Shown one piece after another: positions 35,206-46,232 of a stretch of DNA of 64,000 nt. The DNA is from Xylophilus sp. GW821-FHT01B05 (GTDB lineage: Bacteria; Pseudomonadota; Gammaproteobacteria; Burkholderiales; Burkholderiaceae_C), in contig CP152408.1 in the NCBI GenBank assembly GCA_038961845.1, forward strand, positions 3,038,001 to 3,102,000, in the 5' to 3' direction. The position numbers were made by a program, and so were the translations under genes. The first letter of the stretch is position 1. Each line of letters starts with the position of its first letter. The notes under the pieces were generated by a model. That model ran no database searches. It was given only the letters and a program-made list of their open reading frames with translations, and had not been told where the DNA came from.

Positions 35206-36213
35206 ATGTCATTTGCATCTGCCTCCGGCGCCATTACCGACGTTGCCGGCATCGAAGTCGGCCACTGGACTTCTCCCCTGCGCCCCACCGGCTGCACCGT
35301 GGTGCTGGCCCCCGAAGGCGCCGTGGCCGGCGCGGACGTGCGCGGTGCCGCGCCCGGCACGCGCGAGACCGACCTGCTCGCGCCCCAGAACCTGGTCGAT
35401 CGCGTGCATGCCGTGATGCTGGCCGGCGGCAGCGCCTACGGCCTGGACGCGGCCAGCGGCGCCATGCGCTGGCTCGAAGAGCGCGGCATTGGCATATCGG
35501 TAGGTGTGGGCCACGTGCCCATCGTGCCCTCGGCCGTGCTGTTTGACCTGCTGGTGGGCGACATGCGCGTGCGCCCGGATGCCGACGCCGGCTACGCCGC
35601 CTGCGCCGCCGCGTCGCGGCAACCCCCCGCAGAAGGCAATGTCGGCGCCGGCGCGGGCGCCGCGGTGGGCAAGCTGTTTGGCATCCAGCACGCGATGAAG
35701 GGCGGAGTCGGCACGGCTTCGGTGACGGTCGGCGGTGTCACTGTCGGCGCGCTGATCGCAGTCAACGCGCTGGGCGATGTGCTTGACCCCGACACCGCCC
35801 AGGTCGTGGCCGGCGCCCGCAATGACGACGGCCGCAGCCTGCGCGACACCCGCCGCGCCCTGCTGCGCGGCGATACGCCCAAGCCGCTGCTGGCCGGCAC
35901 CAACACCACCATCGGCGTGATCGCCACCGACGCAGTACTCACCAAAGCCCAGGCACAGCGCCTGGCGCAGGTGGCGCACGACGGCCTGGCGCGCAGCATC
36001 AACCCGGTGCACACCATGTCGGATGGCGACGCTCTGTTCGCGCTGGCCACCGGCCGCGCCAGCAGCTCGCCCGGCATGGTGGTGCTGGCCGTCATGGCCG
36101 CAGAAGCCACCGCGCGCGCCGTGCTGCGGGCCGTACAGGCCGCCCGCAGCATCACCACGGCAGAGGGCCTGCACCTGCCCAGCGCCGCAGATTTGGCGGC
36201 GGATCTGCCATGA
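35206..36213 (+). CDS. P1-family peptidase (DmpA/BapA type)
   Basis: A 335-residue N-terminal-nucleophile hydrolase of peptidase family S58, which includes D-aminopeptidase DmpA and beta-peptidyl aminopeptidases. GSAYGLDAASGAMRWLEERG and the N-terminal block TDVAGIEVGHWT are typical. The nucleophile region reads TNTTIGVIATDA, where self-cleavage is expected before the Thr. It sits divergent to a D-amino-acid oxidase gene, which suggests D- or beta-amino-acid peptide turnover. The stop overlaps the next gene (ATGA). Confidence 0.88.
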   Translation: MSFASASGAITDVAGIEVGHWTSPLRPTGCTVVLAPEGAVAGADVRGAAPGTRETDLLAPQNLVDRVHAVMLAGGSAYGLDAASGAMRWLEERGIGISVGVGHVPIVPSAVLFDLLVGDMRVRPDADAGYAACAAASRQPPAEGNVGAGAGAAVGKLFGIQHAMKGGVGTASVTVGGVTVGALIAVNALGDVLDPDTAQVVAGARNDDGRSLRDTRRALLRGDTPKPLLAGTNTTIGVIATDAVLTKAQAQRLAQVAHDGLARSINPVHTMSDGDALFALATGRASSSPGMVVLAVMAAEATARAVLRAVQAARSITTAEGLHLPSAADLAADLP

Positions 36214-37544
36214 GCCGCATGTCCCACACGCTGCGCAACCTTTTGCTGTCGCTGCGCGACCTGCTGATTTCCATCGGGCCGCTGGCGCTGGTGGCCACCG
36301 TGCTGCTGGTGGGCGCCTACCGCTGGCTGGACCCGAACCCGCCGCGCCGCGTGACGCTGGCCACCGGCCCGGCCGAGAGCGCCTATGCCGAGTTTGGCCG
36401 GCGCTACGCGCATGCGCTGGCCGCCAACGGCATCGAAGTGGTGCTGCTGCCCACCGGTGGTTCATCCGACAACCTGCAGCTGCTGCGCGAAGGCCGCGCC
36501 GATCTGGGCTTTGTGCGCGGCGGCAGCGCAGACCCGGTGGCTGATGAAGAAGCCGGCCTGTCCTCGCTTGGCAGCCTGTTCGTGGAGCCACTCTGGTTTT
36601 TCTACCGCGAAGATGCGGCGCGCCGGCTGCGCCATGACAGCGGCGCGCTCACCACCCTGCCCAACCTGAGCGGGCTGCGCCTGAACGTGGACACCGAAGG
36701 CAGCGGTGTGCCCGCCATGGTGGACCGGCTGCTGACGGCCAACCACATAGACCCCAAGCGCCTGCGCCTGTCGCACCTGGAGCAGGCGCCGGCCACGGCC
36801 GCATTGCTGGAGGGCAAGCTCGATGCACTGGTGCTGGCATCGGCGCCAGAGTCGCCGCTGGTGCAGCGCCTGCTGCAGGCGCGCGGCATCCGGCTGATGG
36901 ACTTTGGGCAGAGCGAGGCCTACTCCCGCCGCTTTGCCTTCCTGACCCCCGTGACGCTGCCGCGCGGCGTGGTGGACCTGGCGCGCGACGTGCCGACACA
37001 AGACATCGGCCTGATCGCCACCACCACCTCGCTGCTCTCGCGCGAAGAAACCCACCCGGCCCTGCGCCAGCTGTTTGCCCAGGCCGGGCAAACGCTGCAC
37101 AGCGGTGCTGGCTGGTTCAACCGGGCGCGGGAGTTTCCCAACACCCGTACCAGCGAGCTGCCGGTAAGCCCGGAAGGCGACCGTGCCATCAACGGCACGC
37201 CTTCATTGCTGCAGCGCTACCTGCCGTTCTGGGTTGGCAACCTGGTGGAACGCATGTGGCTGGTGCTGGGCATTCTGGTGGCGGTGCTGCTGCCCATGAG
37301 CCGCATCGTGCCGCCGCTCTATGCCTTCCGCGTGCGCTCACGCGTGTTCCGCTGGTATGGCCGGCTGCGCGAGATCGAGGCCCGGGCCGAGTCTGGCGAG
37401 GACACGCCGCAGGCGCTGCGCGCCGAACTCGACCAACTGGAGCGGCAGGTCGAGAAGATCAGCGTGCCGCTGTCCTATGCCGACGAGCTGTATGCGCTGC
37501 GCGATCACATCGATCTGGCGCGCAACAAGCTCGCCTCAGGCTGA
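36210..37544 (+). CDS. Membrane-anchored TAXI-family solute-binding protein
   Basis: A 444-residue protein with an N-terminal membrane helix (PLALVATVLLVGAYRWL), a TAXI-type TRAP receptor domain (RVTLATGPAESAYAEFGRRY through about residue 310) and a second helix (MWLVLGILVAVLLPMSR). A cytoplasmic helical tail (EIEARAESGEDTPQAL onward) follows. The binding domain should face the periplasm and stay tethered at both ends. No TRAP permease gene is near. The last 9 nt overlap the convergent DUF1631 gene. Confidence 0.85.
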   Translation: MSRMSHTLRNLLLSLRDLLISIGPLALVATVLLVGAYRWLDPNPPRRVTLATGPAESAYAEFGRRYAHALAANGIEVVLLPTGGSSDNLQLLREGRADLGFVRGGSADPVADEEAGLSSLGSLFVEPLWFFYREDAARRLRHDSGALTTLPNLSGLRLNVDTEGSGVPAMVDRLLTANHIDPKRLRLSHLEQAPATAALLEGKLDALVLASAPESPLVQRLLQARGIRLMDFGQSEAYSRRFAFLTPVTLPRGVVDLARDVPTQDIGLIATTTSLLSREETHPALRQLFAQAGQTLHSGAGWFNRAREFPNTRTSELPVSPEGDRAINGTPSLLQRYLPFWVGNLVERMWLVLGILVAVLLPMSRIVPPLYAFRVRSRVFRWYGRLREIEARAESGEDTPQALRAELDQLERQVEKISVPLSYADELYALRDHIDLARNKLASG

Positions 37545-38900
37545 AGGCCCTTCGACGATGCGCAGCTGCTGCGCGGCCATGCGCTCCAGGCAGAGCCGGC
37601 GCGTCATGGATTCGGTGCGGCCGTCCGCGTGGGTGAACAGCAGCAGGCTGCCGCGCGGGCTGGCCCAGGTCAGGTGCAGGCGCTGCCACTGGCCGTCCTG
37701 CAGCAGGCTCACCCAGACGCCGGGCGCCAGCGCTTCGCCCTGGCCCGTTGCTGGCGTGGGCGGCGCCGGTACAGCGGCGGTCTCACCGGGGGTCGACAGG
37801 ACTGCCGGCAGGCCGCGCACATCCTGGCGCGGGGCAAAGGAGCTGCCGGGGCTGCGCAGCCCGATCCGGTGCAGCTCCACCAGCGCCTCGAAGAAAGGCT
37901 GCGCCTGCAGCTCGGGATAGCCAATGCTGGCCAGGCCCGCGCGCAATAGCGGAAACAGGGTGGCGCTGAGCGACTTCAGGCGGCCGGGATCGGTGCGGCC
38001 CAGGTCTGGCTGGACGCTCCAGAGCAGCGGCGGGACCAGCGCGGCATAGCCATCCGGATCGACCGGGCCGCCGCGCGCAGCCAGTTGCGCCGCGGCGATG
38101 ACCTCGGACCAGGGGCCGCATACAAAGCTGCGCACCGCCTCTGGCACGCGGCGCATTTCGGGCCTGCGGTCTATCTCGGCCGCAATGCGCGCCGCCAGCA
38201 GGCGCCGCTCCTCGGTGTACAGCACGTCGCGGTTCCCCGGGGGCGGCGCAGGTGCCTGAGGCACGGCCACGTAACCCACCGGCTGCACGCCCGCCTGCTG
38301 TAGAAAGGCCGACAGCCGGCGGTATTCCTGCGCCAGGTTCTCGCCAAGCGCCGCACTGAGGTGCAGCATCCAGGTAGAGCGGGCATCGGCCGCCGCTGCG
38401 GTGCGCCGGACCAGGGTCTGCAAGGCCCGGGTGTAGACGGCGGGCCGCAGCATGTTGCGCTGCGGCTGCACACGGCCCAGGCCCTGGGCTGCGCAGATGA
38501 GGCTGTCGAACTCAGCCAACGCCCCTTCCACTGCCTGCAACGCCGCCTGCTGGGAGCGCGCAAGCTCCACCGCGTCTTCCAGCTCGGCGTCATCGACCAG
38601 GGACAGCTCCTGCGGTGGCGCGGGCGCCTTGGCTTCGCCCAGCATGTCTTCCCGCACGGCCTCTTCCAGCACGGCCGGAAAGCGCTCGACCAGAAAGGCC
38701 GCCTGCTCGGTAAGCAGGTGCAGCATCTCGCCAACCACGCCGCGGCGCTGGAGCTGCAGGCCCTGGCGGCTGCGCTGGAGCAGCAGCGCGTCGCGCGCGC
38801 TGGCCACCAGGCCCTGCATCAGGGCGCCGCTGTGGGCGACGGCATCGGCCAGGCAAGCATGAAAGACCGCACTCGGCGCCGCAGCGTTCGAATCGGACAT
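37536..38900 (-). CDS. DUF1631-family protein (short variant)
   Basis: A 454-residue cytosolic protein of unknown function. The helical N-terminal part (RDALLLQRSRQGLQLQRRGV) and the C-terminal block GVWVSLLQDGQWQRLHLTW, then LLLFTHADGRTESMTRR, match my recollection of DUF1631. Members are often 700 residues or longer, so this is a compact form. The C-terminal fold recalls PilZ-like modules; nothing more specific can be said. It begins 23 nt after ettA on the same strand and could share its transcript. Confidence 0.75.
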   Translation of the reverse strand: MSDSNAAAPSAVFHACLADAVAHSGALMQGLVASARDALLLQRSRQGLQLQRRGVVGEMLHLLTEQAAFLVERFPAVLEEAVREDMLGEAKAPAPPQELSLVDDAELEDAVELARSQQAALQAVEGALAEFDSLICAAQGLGRVQPQRNMLRPAVYTRALQTLVRRTAAAADARSTWMLHLSAALGENLAQEYRRLSAFLQQAGVQPVGYVAVPQAPAPPPGNRDVLYTEERRLLAARIAAEIDRRPEMRRVPEAVRSFVCGPWSEVIAAAQLAARGGPVDPDGYAALVPPLLWSVQPDLGRTDPGRLKSLSATLFPLLRAGLASIGYPELQAQPFFEALVELHRIGLRSPGSSFAPRQDVRGLPAVLSTPGETAAVPAPPTPATGQGEALAPGVWVSLLQDGQWQRLHLTWASPRGSLLLFTHADGRTESMTRRLCLERMAAQQLRIVEGPSA

Positions 38901-38923
38901 CACCGCTCGACCGCCCGTGCGAC

Positions 38924-40585
38924 TCAGCTCAATGCCTTGAAGCGCATGCGCTTGGGCTTGGCGCCTTCTTCGCCCAAACGCTTCTTCTTGTCGGCTTCGT
39001 ACTCTTGGTAGTTGCCATCGAAGAAGGTCCACTGGCTGTCGCCTTCGGCGGCCAGGATGTGGGTGGCGATACGGTCAAGGAACCAGCGGTCATGGCTGAT
39101 CACCAGCACGGAGCCGGCGAATTCCAGCAACGCGTCTTCCAGCGCACGCAGGGTTTCCACGTCCAGGTCGTTCGACGGTTCATCGAGCAGCAGCACGTTG
39201 CCGCCGGCGATCAGGGTCTTGGCCAGATGCAGGCGGCCACGCTCACCACCCGACAGGCTGCCCACGCGCTTTTGCTGGTCGGCGCCATTGAAGTTGAAGC
39301 GGCCGCAATAGGCACGGCTGGCCATCTGGAACTTGCCCACGTTGAGCATGTCGAGCCCCCCAGAGACATCTTCCCAGACGGTCTTTTCGTTCTCGAGCAC
39401 GTCGCGGTGCTGGTCGACGAAGGCCATCTTGACGGTGGAGCCAATGACGACTTCGCCGCTATCGGCCTTTTCCTTGCCGGCCAGCAGCTTGAACAGCGTC
39501 GATTTACCGGCGCCGTTCGGGCCGATGATGCCGACGATGGCGCCGGCCGGGATGTTGAAGCTCAGGTTGTCGATCAGCATGCGGTCGCCAAAGGACTTGC
39601 TGACGTTCTTGAACTCGAACACCTGGTTGCCCAGGCGGTCGGCCACAGGAATGAAGATTTCCTGGGTTTCGTTGCGCTTCTGGTATTCGAAATCGCTCAG
39701 CTCTTCAAAGCGGGCCAGGCGCGACTTGCTCTTGGCCTGGCGCGCCTTGGGGTTCTGGCGCGACCATTCCAGTTCCTTCTTCAGGGCCTTGGCGTGGGCT
39801 TCTTCGCTCTTTTGCTCTTGCGCCAGGCGGTCGCCCTTTTGCTCCAGCCAGGTGCTGTAGTTGCCCTTCCATGGGATGCCACGGCCGCGGTCCAGCTCCA
39901 GGATCCATTCGGCAGCGTTGTCGAGGAAGTAGCGATCATGGGTAATGGCCACCACGGTGCCCGAGAAGCGCTTCAGGAACACTTCCAGCCACTCGACCGA
40001 CTCGGCGTCCAAGTGGTTGGTCGGCTCATCGAGCAGCAGCATGTCGGGCTTGGACAGCAGCAGGCGGCACAGCGCCACGCGGCGCTTTTCACCACCCGAC
40101 AGCAGGCCGATCTTGGCATCCCAGGGCGGCAGGCGCAGCGCGTCGGCGGCGATCTCCAGCTGGTGCTCGGAGTCGGTGCCGGCGGTGGCGATGATGGCTT
40201 CGAGTTCCGCCTGCTCGGCCGCCAGGGCGTCGAAGTCGGCATCCTCGGCACCGTAGGCCACATAGACCTCTTCAAGGCGCGCCTTGGCCGCGAACACCGC
40301 GCCCATGGACTCCTCGACGCTTTCGCGCACCGTGTGCTCGGGGTTGAGTTGCGGCTCTTGCGGCAGGTAGCCCACCGACAGGCCGGGCATCGGCATGGCC
40401 TCGCCTTCGATTTCCTTGTCGACGCCCGCCATGATCTTCAGCAGCGTGGACTTGCCCGAGCCGTTCAGGCCCAGCACGCCGATCTTGGCGCCCGGGAAGA
40501 AGGAGAGCGAAATGTCCTTCAAGATCTGCCGCTTGGGCGGCACGGTCTTGCTGACCTTGTTCATGGTGTAGACGTATTGAGCCAT
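38924..40585 (-). CDS. ettA: Energy-dependent translational throttle protein EttA (ABC-F)
   Basis: A ribosome-associated ABC-F ATPase of 553 residues that gates the first elongation steps according to ADP/ATP. It has two ATPase domains with Walker A LNGSGKST and PNGAGKST, signatures LSGGEKRR and LSGGERGR, and Walker B blocks LLDEPTNHLD and LLDEPSNDLD. The interdomain linker has the EttA-type block RQNPKARQAKSKSRLARFEEL. The start MAQYVYTMNKVSK is the usual one for the family. Confidence 0.96.
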   Translation of the reverse strand: MAQYVYTMNKVSKTVPPKRQILKDISLSFFPGAKIGVLGLNGSGKSTLLKIMAGVDKEIEGEAMPMPGLSVGYLPQEPQLNPEHTVRESVEESMGAVFAAKARLEEVYVAYGAEDADFDALAAEQAELEAIIATAGTDSEHQLEIAADALRLPPWDAKIGLLSGGEKRRVALCRLLLSKPDMLLLDEPTNHLDAESVEWLEVFLKRFSGTVVAITHDRYFLDNAAEWILELDRGRGIPWKGNYSTWLEQKGDRLAQEQKSEEAHAKALKKELEWSRQNPKARQAKSKSRLARFEELSDFEYQKRNETQEIFIPVADRLGNQVFEFKNVSKSFGDRMLIDNLSFNIPAGAIVGIIGPNGAGKSTLFKLLAGKEKADSGEVVIGSTVKMAFVDQHRDVLENEKTVWEDVSGGLDMLNVGKFQMASRAYCGRFNFNGADQQKRVGSLSGGERGRLHLAKTLIAGGNVLLLDEPSNDLDVETLRALEDALLEFAGSVLVISHDRWFLDRIATHILAAEGDSQWTFFDGNYQEYEADKKKRLGEEGAKPKRMRFKALS

Positions 40586-40818
40586 CTGGGAATTGAGTCC
40601 GGTATCGAGAGAAAAAATGCGCCATTGAACAGCGCGTAACCCATGATTATCGACCCATGCGACAATAGCGCCAGTCGCGGGCTTCCAGTTGCCTCGACGT
40701 CAGCACTCTGCTGGGGACATTCGCTCCCGCCTCAGAACCTGGCCTGCCTCCTCTGGACCGTGTCCTCCGACACATTGCGGCAGACCGATTCCCCTGTGCC
40801 CTGGATGGGCACTTCACC

Positions 40819-42594
<1,776 letters not shown>

Positions 42595-42600
42595 GCAAGC

Positions 42601-42658
42601 GCCGGGCATGACTGCCCGGCCTTCAGGATCAAAGGGCGCTGCGGCGCCCTTTTTCTTT
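42601..42658 (+). terminator. Tandem hairpins, rho-independent terminator after rhlE
   Basis: The first hairpin is GCCGGGCA / TGCCCGGC with a TGAC loop (42601-42620). The second is GGGCGC / GCGCCC with a TGCG loop (42634-42649), followed by TTTTTCTTTT. The second is a classic intrinsic terminator; the first may stabilise the transcript end. Confidence 0.9.
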
Positions 42659-42719
42659 TCTGCGAACCAAAATACACCCCGGCTCCGTACGTGATTCGCG
42701 GGCGACCAGAAGGCAGCGC

Positions 42720-42734
42720 TGATAATCGTTCGCA
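42720..42734 (+). promoter_or_regulatory. Possible Fur box upstream of the iron transport operon
   Basis: The sequence TGATAATCGTTCGCA matches the left half of the 7-1-7 Fur consensus perfectly and the right half at 4 of 7 positions. It lies 79 nt upstream of the ferric-binding protein gene, and a TATATA stretch (42756) between them could be a -10. Fur control of an FbpABC operon is expected from known biology. Confidence 0.45.
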
Positions 42735-42812
42735 TCCCCCGGCATTCCTACAACATATATACAGAACGGGCGGAACCCTCCCCTGTCTCTGTACGCCATC
42801 CCAAGGAATGCC

Positions 42813-43856
42813 ATGACCCGAATCCATCGGCCGCAGCGCACGCTTGCGCTCGCCTTTGCTGCCTCCCTGCTCGCCGCCACCCTGCCCGCCCACGCGGCGG
42901 AGGAAGTCACGCTCTACACCACGCGCGAGGCCGGCCTGGTGCAGCCTCTGCTCTCGGCCTTCTCGGCGCAGAGCGGCATCAAGGTAAACACCGTTTTCGT
43001 GAAGGACGGCCTGCTGGAGCGGGTGCGTGCCGAAGGCGAACGCTCGCCCGCCGATGTGCTGATGACGGTGGACGTGGGCAACCTGCTGGATCTGGTGGAA
43101 GGCGGCGTCACGCAGGGCGTGCAATCTGCCGCGCTGCAATCCGCCATTCCCGCCAACCTGCGCGGCGCGCAGGGCGAGTGGTTTGCGCTGTCGCTGCGCG
43201 CGCGGGTGCTGTATGCGGACAAGGGCTTGAAGCTCAACTCCTTCCGCTACGAGGACCTGGCATCCCCGCAGTGGAAGGGCAAGGTCTGCATCCGCGCTGG
43301 CCAGCATCCCTACAACACCGCTCTGATCTCGGCCATGATCGCGCACGACGGCGCGGCCAAGACCGAGCAGTGGCTGCACGGCGTCAAGGCCAACCTGGCG
43401 CGCAAGGCGACCGGCGGCGACCGCGACGTGGCGCGCGATATTTTGGGCGGCATCTGCGATGTGGGCCTGGCCAACTCCTACTACGTGGGCCACATGAAGG
43501 CCGCCAAGGAAGGCACGGACGCGCGCAAGTGGGGCGACGCCATCCAGGTGATCAAGCCGACTTTTGCCGGCAAGCCCAGTGGCACGCACGTCAACATCAG
43601 CGGCGCCTCGGTCGCCAAACATGCGCCGCACAAGGCCAATGCGGTGAAGCTGCTGGAATTTCTGGTGTCCGAACCGGCCCAGGCGCTTTATGCCCAAGCC
43701 AACTACGAATACCCGGTGCGCAAGGGCGTGGCCCTGGACCCGGTCATTGCCCAGAGCATAGGTACGCTGCAGATCGATCCGCTGCCGCTCACCGAGATCG
43801 CCCGCTACCGCAAAGAAGCCAGTGCCTTGGTGGACAAGGTCGGAATGGACAAGTGA
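42813..43856 (+). CDS. fbpA: Ferric iron ABC transporter substrate-binding protein (FbpA/FutA type)
   Basis: Periplasmic transferrin-like Fe(III)-binding protein of 347 residues with a signal peptide ending ATLPAHAA. The mature start VTLYTTREAGLVQPLLSAF and the tyrosine iron ligands in VGLANSYYVGHM are typical. AGGA lies five bases before the ATG. It is the first gene of a three-gene import operon (binding protein, permease, ATPase) with a possible Fur site upstream. Confidence 0.93.
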   Translation: MTRIHRPQRTLALAFAASLLAATLPAHAAEEVTLYTTREAGLVQPLLSAFSAQSGIKVNTVFVKDGLLERVRAEGERSPADVLMTVDVGNLLDLVEGGVTQGVQSAALQSAIPANLRGAQGEWFALSLRARVLYADKGLKLNSFRYEDLASPQWKGKVCIRAGQHPYNTALISAMIAHDGAAKTEQWLHGVKANLARKATGGDRDVARDILGGICDVGLANSYYVGHMKAAKEGTDARKWGDAIQVIKPTFAGKPSGTHVNISGASVAKHAPHKANAVKLLEFLVSEPAQALYAQANYEYPVRKGVALDPVIAQSIGTLQIDPLPLTEIARYRKEASALVDKVGMDK

Positions 43857-43860
43857 CTCT

Positions 43861-43878
43861 CCCCCAGGCTGAGCGCGC
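43861..43878 (+). repeat. Possible remnant of dispersed repeat family 2 between fbpA and fbpB
   Basis: CCCCCAGGCTGAGCGCG begins 4 nt after the fbpA stop and matches the start of family 2 (CCCCCAGGCTGCGCGC at 48963). Only this short piece is recognisable, and it could be chance. Confidence 0.35.
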
Positions 43879-45528
43879 GTGATTGCTCGTCCTGTTGGGC
43901 CGCTATGGCGCGGCGCTTCTGCGCTGATTGCGTTGGGGGTGCTGGCGCCTGTGCTGTCGCTGGCCTGGCTGGCGCTGGGCGCGGATTTCTCGCATTGGGC
44001 GCATCTGGCCAGCCACGTGCTGCCCGATGCGGCGCGCAATACCGCTGTGCTGTTGGCCGGCGTGGGCGTGCTGGTACTGGTGATTGGCACCGGCTGCGCC
44101 TGGCTGGTCACCGCCTGCGACTTTCCGGGGCGGCGCGTGTTGCACTGGGCGCTGCTGCTGCCGCTGGCCATGCCGACCTACATCGTCGCCTTTGCCTATC
44201 TGGACCTGCTGCACCCGATCGGCCCGGTGCAGGGCGCGCTGCGCTGGCTGCTGGGCTATGACAGCCCACGGCAGTTTCGCCTGCCGGATCTGCGCTCCAT
44301 GGGCGGGGCGATCCTGGTGCTGGGCTTTGTGCTCTACCCCTATGTCTACCTGACGGCGCGCGCCATGTTCATGACGCAGCCGGCGCATCTGCTGGAGGCC
44401 GCGCGCACGCTGGGCGAAACCCGCCTGGGCAGCTTCTTTCGCGTGGTGCTGCCGCTGGCCCGCCCGGCGCTGGCCGTGGGCCTGAGCCTGGCGCTGCTGG
44501 AGACGCTCAACGACATTGGCGCCTCTGAATTCCTGGGCGTGCACACGCTCACGGTGGCGGTCTACACCACCTGGATCACGCGCTCGGACCTGGCCGGCGC
44601 TGCGCAGATCGCCTGCGCCATGCTGGGCGCCGTGCTGTTGTTGGTGCTGCTCGAGCGGCATGGCCGCCGGCACCAGCGTTTTGGCTCGACCCAGCGCATG
44701 CGGCCGGTGCAGCCGCGCCGGCTGCGCGGCGCGCAGGCCTGGCTGGCTACGGCGGCGGCCACGCTGCCGGTGCTGCTGGGCTTTGGCGCGCCGGCGCTCT
44801 ACCTGCTGACGGAGACCTGCAAGCGGCTGCTGCAGGGCGGCGGCATATCGGCTGGCCTGGTGAGCAGCCTGGTCAACACCTTGCTGCTGGCCGGCGGCGC
44901 CACCGTGCTGGCGCTGGGCGCGGGCCTGGTCGTTGCCTGGGCCACGCGCCGCACCGGCAGCGGGCCGCCGCAGGCGCGCTGGCAGGCACGCGCCGCGACG
45001 CTGGGCTATGCCCTGCCCGGCACGGTTCTGGCCATTGGCCTGCTGACACCGGCGCTGGCCGTGGACGCGGCCCTGGGCCAGTTGCTGGGCCGCCCGGACC
45101 TGCCGCTGATGGGCATGGGCGCCATCCTGGTCGTGGCCTGCGCCATGCGCTTTCTGGCGATGCCGGTGGGCGGCATCGAGGCTGGCCTGACGCGCATACC
45201 ACCGGCGCTGGAGCAGGCCGCGCGCCTGTTGGGCGAGACCGCCACCGGCACGCTGCGCCGCGTGCACCTGCCGCTGCTCACGCCTGCACTCACTGCCAGC
45301 GCGCTGCTGGTGTTTGTCGATGCCATGAAGGAGCTGCCCGCCACCTTGCTGCTGCGGCCGGCCAATTTCGACACCCTGGCCACCTGGCTCTATGCCGAGG
45401 CGGCGCGCGGCACCTATGAAGAAGGCGCGGTTGCCGCGCTGGCCATCGTGCTGGCCGGGCTGCTGCCGGTGGTGCTGCTGGCGCGCACCCAATTGCGCGG
45501 GCCGACTGAAGATTCTTTGATCCCATGA
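43879..45528 (+). CDS. fbpB: Ferric iron ABC transporter permease (FbpB type)
   Basis: A 549-residue inner-membrane permease formed by two tandem permease domains, each with about six helices. The EAA-type loops read EAARTLGETRLGSFFRVVLP and EQAARLLGETATGTLRRVHLP. The start is a GTG at 43879, 22 nt after fbpA; no ATG is suitably placed. The stop overlaps the ATPase start (ATGA). Confidence 0.93.
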   Translation: MIARPVGPLWRGASALIALGVLAPVLSLAWLALGADFSHWAHLASHVLPDAARNTAVLLAGVGVLVLVIGTGCAWLVTACDFPGRRVLHWALLLPLAMPTYIVAFAYLDLLHPIGPVQGALRWLLGYDSPRQFRLPDLRSMGGAILVLGFVLYPYVYLTARAMFMTQPAHLLEAARTLGETRLGSFFRVVLPLARPALAVGLSLALLETLNDIGASEFLGVHTLTVAVYTTWITRSDLAGAAQIACAMLGAVLLLVLLERHGRRHQRFGSTQRMRPVQPRRLRGAQAWLATAAATLPVLLGFGAPALYLLTETCKRLLQGGGISAGLVSSLVNTLLLAGGATVLALGAGLVVAWATRRTGSGPPQARWQARAATLGYALPGTVLAIGLLTPALAVDAALGQLLGRPDLPLMGMGAILVVACAMRFLAMPVGGIEAGLTRIPPALEQAARLLGETATGTLRRVHLPLLTPALTASALLVFVDAMKELPATLLLRPANFDTLATWLYAEAARGTYEEGAVAALAIVLAGLLPVVLLARTQLRGPTEDSLIP

Positions 45529-46232
45529 GCACCAACCTGCGACTAGACGCCATCCAGTTGGCCTACCCCGGCCGGCGCGGCCTGCACACTGTTGTGCAGA
45601 AGCTCTCGCTGCAATTGGAGGCCGGCCACATCGGCTGCCTGCTCGGCCCCTCGGGCTGCGGCAAGACCACGGTGCTGCGCGCCATTGCCGGCTTCGAGCC
45701 GGTGCGCGCGGGCCGCATCCTGCTGGGCGAGACGGTGGTGTCCTCGGCTGCGCAGCAGTTGCCGCCCGAGCGGCGCCGGGTGGGGATGATGTTTCAGGAA
45801 TACGCGCTGTTCCCGCACCTGAGCGCCGCGCAGAACGTGGGCTTTGGCCTGCGCCGCCAGCCACGCGCCACGCAGCAGGCGCGTGTGGCCGAGATGCTGG
45901 CCCTGGTCGGACTGTCCGACGCTGCGGCGCGCCACCCGCATGAGCTGTCTGGCGGCCAGCAGCAGCGCATTGCGCTGGCCCGTGCGTTGGCGCCGGCACC
46001 TGATCTGCTGCTGTTGGACGAGCCCTTCTCCAACCTGGACGGCCCGACCCGCGAGCGCCTGACCCGCGAGGTGCGCGACATCCTGCGCGCCGCCGGCCAG
46101 ACCGCGCTGCTGGTCACCCACAACGAAGCCGAGGCCGCCACCATGGCCGACGCCATCGGCCGCATGCGCGAGGGTGCGCTGCAGAGCTGGGACGTACGCG
46201 CTGACGCCACGGGCGAACTATCAAATAGATAG
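45525..46232 (+). CDS. fbpC: Ferric iron ABC transporter ATP-binding protein (FbpC type), shortened C-terminus
   Basis: A 235-residue ABC ATPase with Walker A GPSGCGKTT, signature LSGGQQQRIALARAL and Walker B LLLLDEPFSNLD. FbpC/PotA-type proteins are usually about 340-360 residues with a C-terminal regulatory (TOBE) domain, which is absent here. The final residues (GELSNR) and the stop codon are supplied by a copy of dispersed repeat family 1, suggesting that an insertion truncated or ended the gene. Confidence 0.9.
   Translation: MSTNLRLDAIQLAYPGRRGLHTVVQKLSLQLEAGHIGCLLGPSGCGKTTVLRAIAGFEPVRAGRILLGETVVSSAAQQLPPERRRVGMMFQEYALFPHLSAAQNVGFGLRRQPRATQQARVAEMLALVGLSDAAARHPHELSGGQQQRIALARALAPAPDLLLLDEPFSNLDGPTRERLTREVRDILRAAGQTALLVTHNEAEAATMADAIGRMREGALQSWDVRADATGELSNR

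Noticed and set aside
43903..45999. A 698-codon open frame on the minus strand across fbpB and fbpC
   Set aside because: It is Gln/Arg/His-rich without domains and opposes two well-formed transporter genes.
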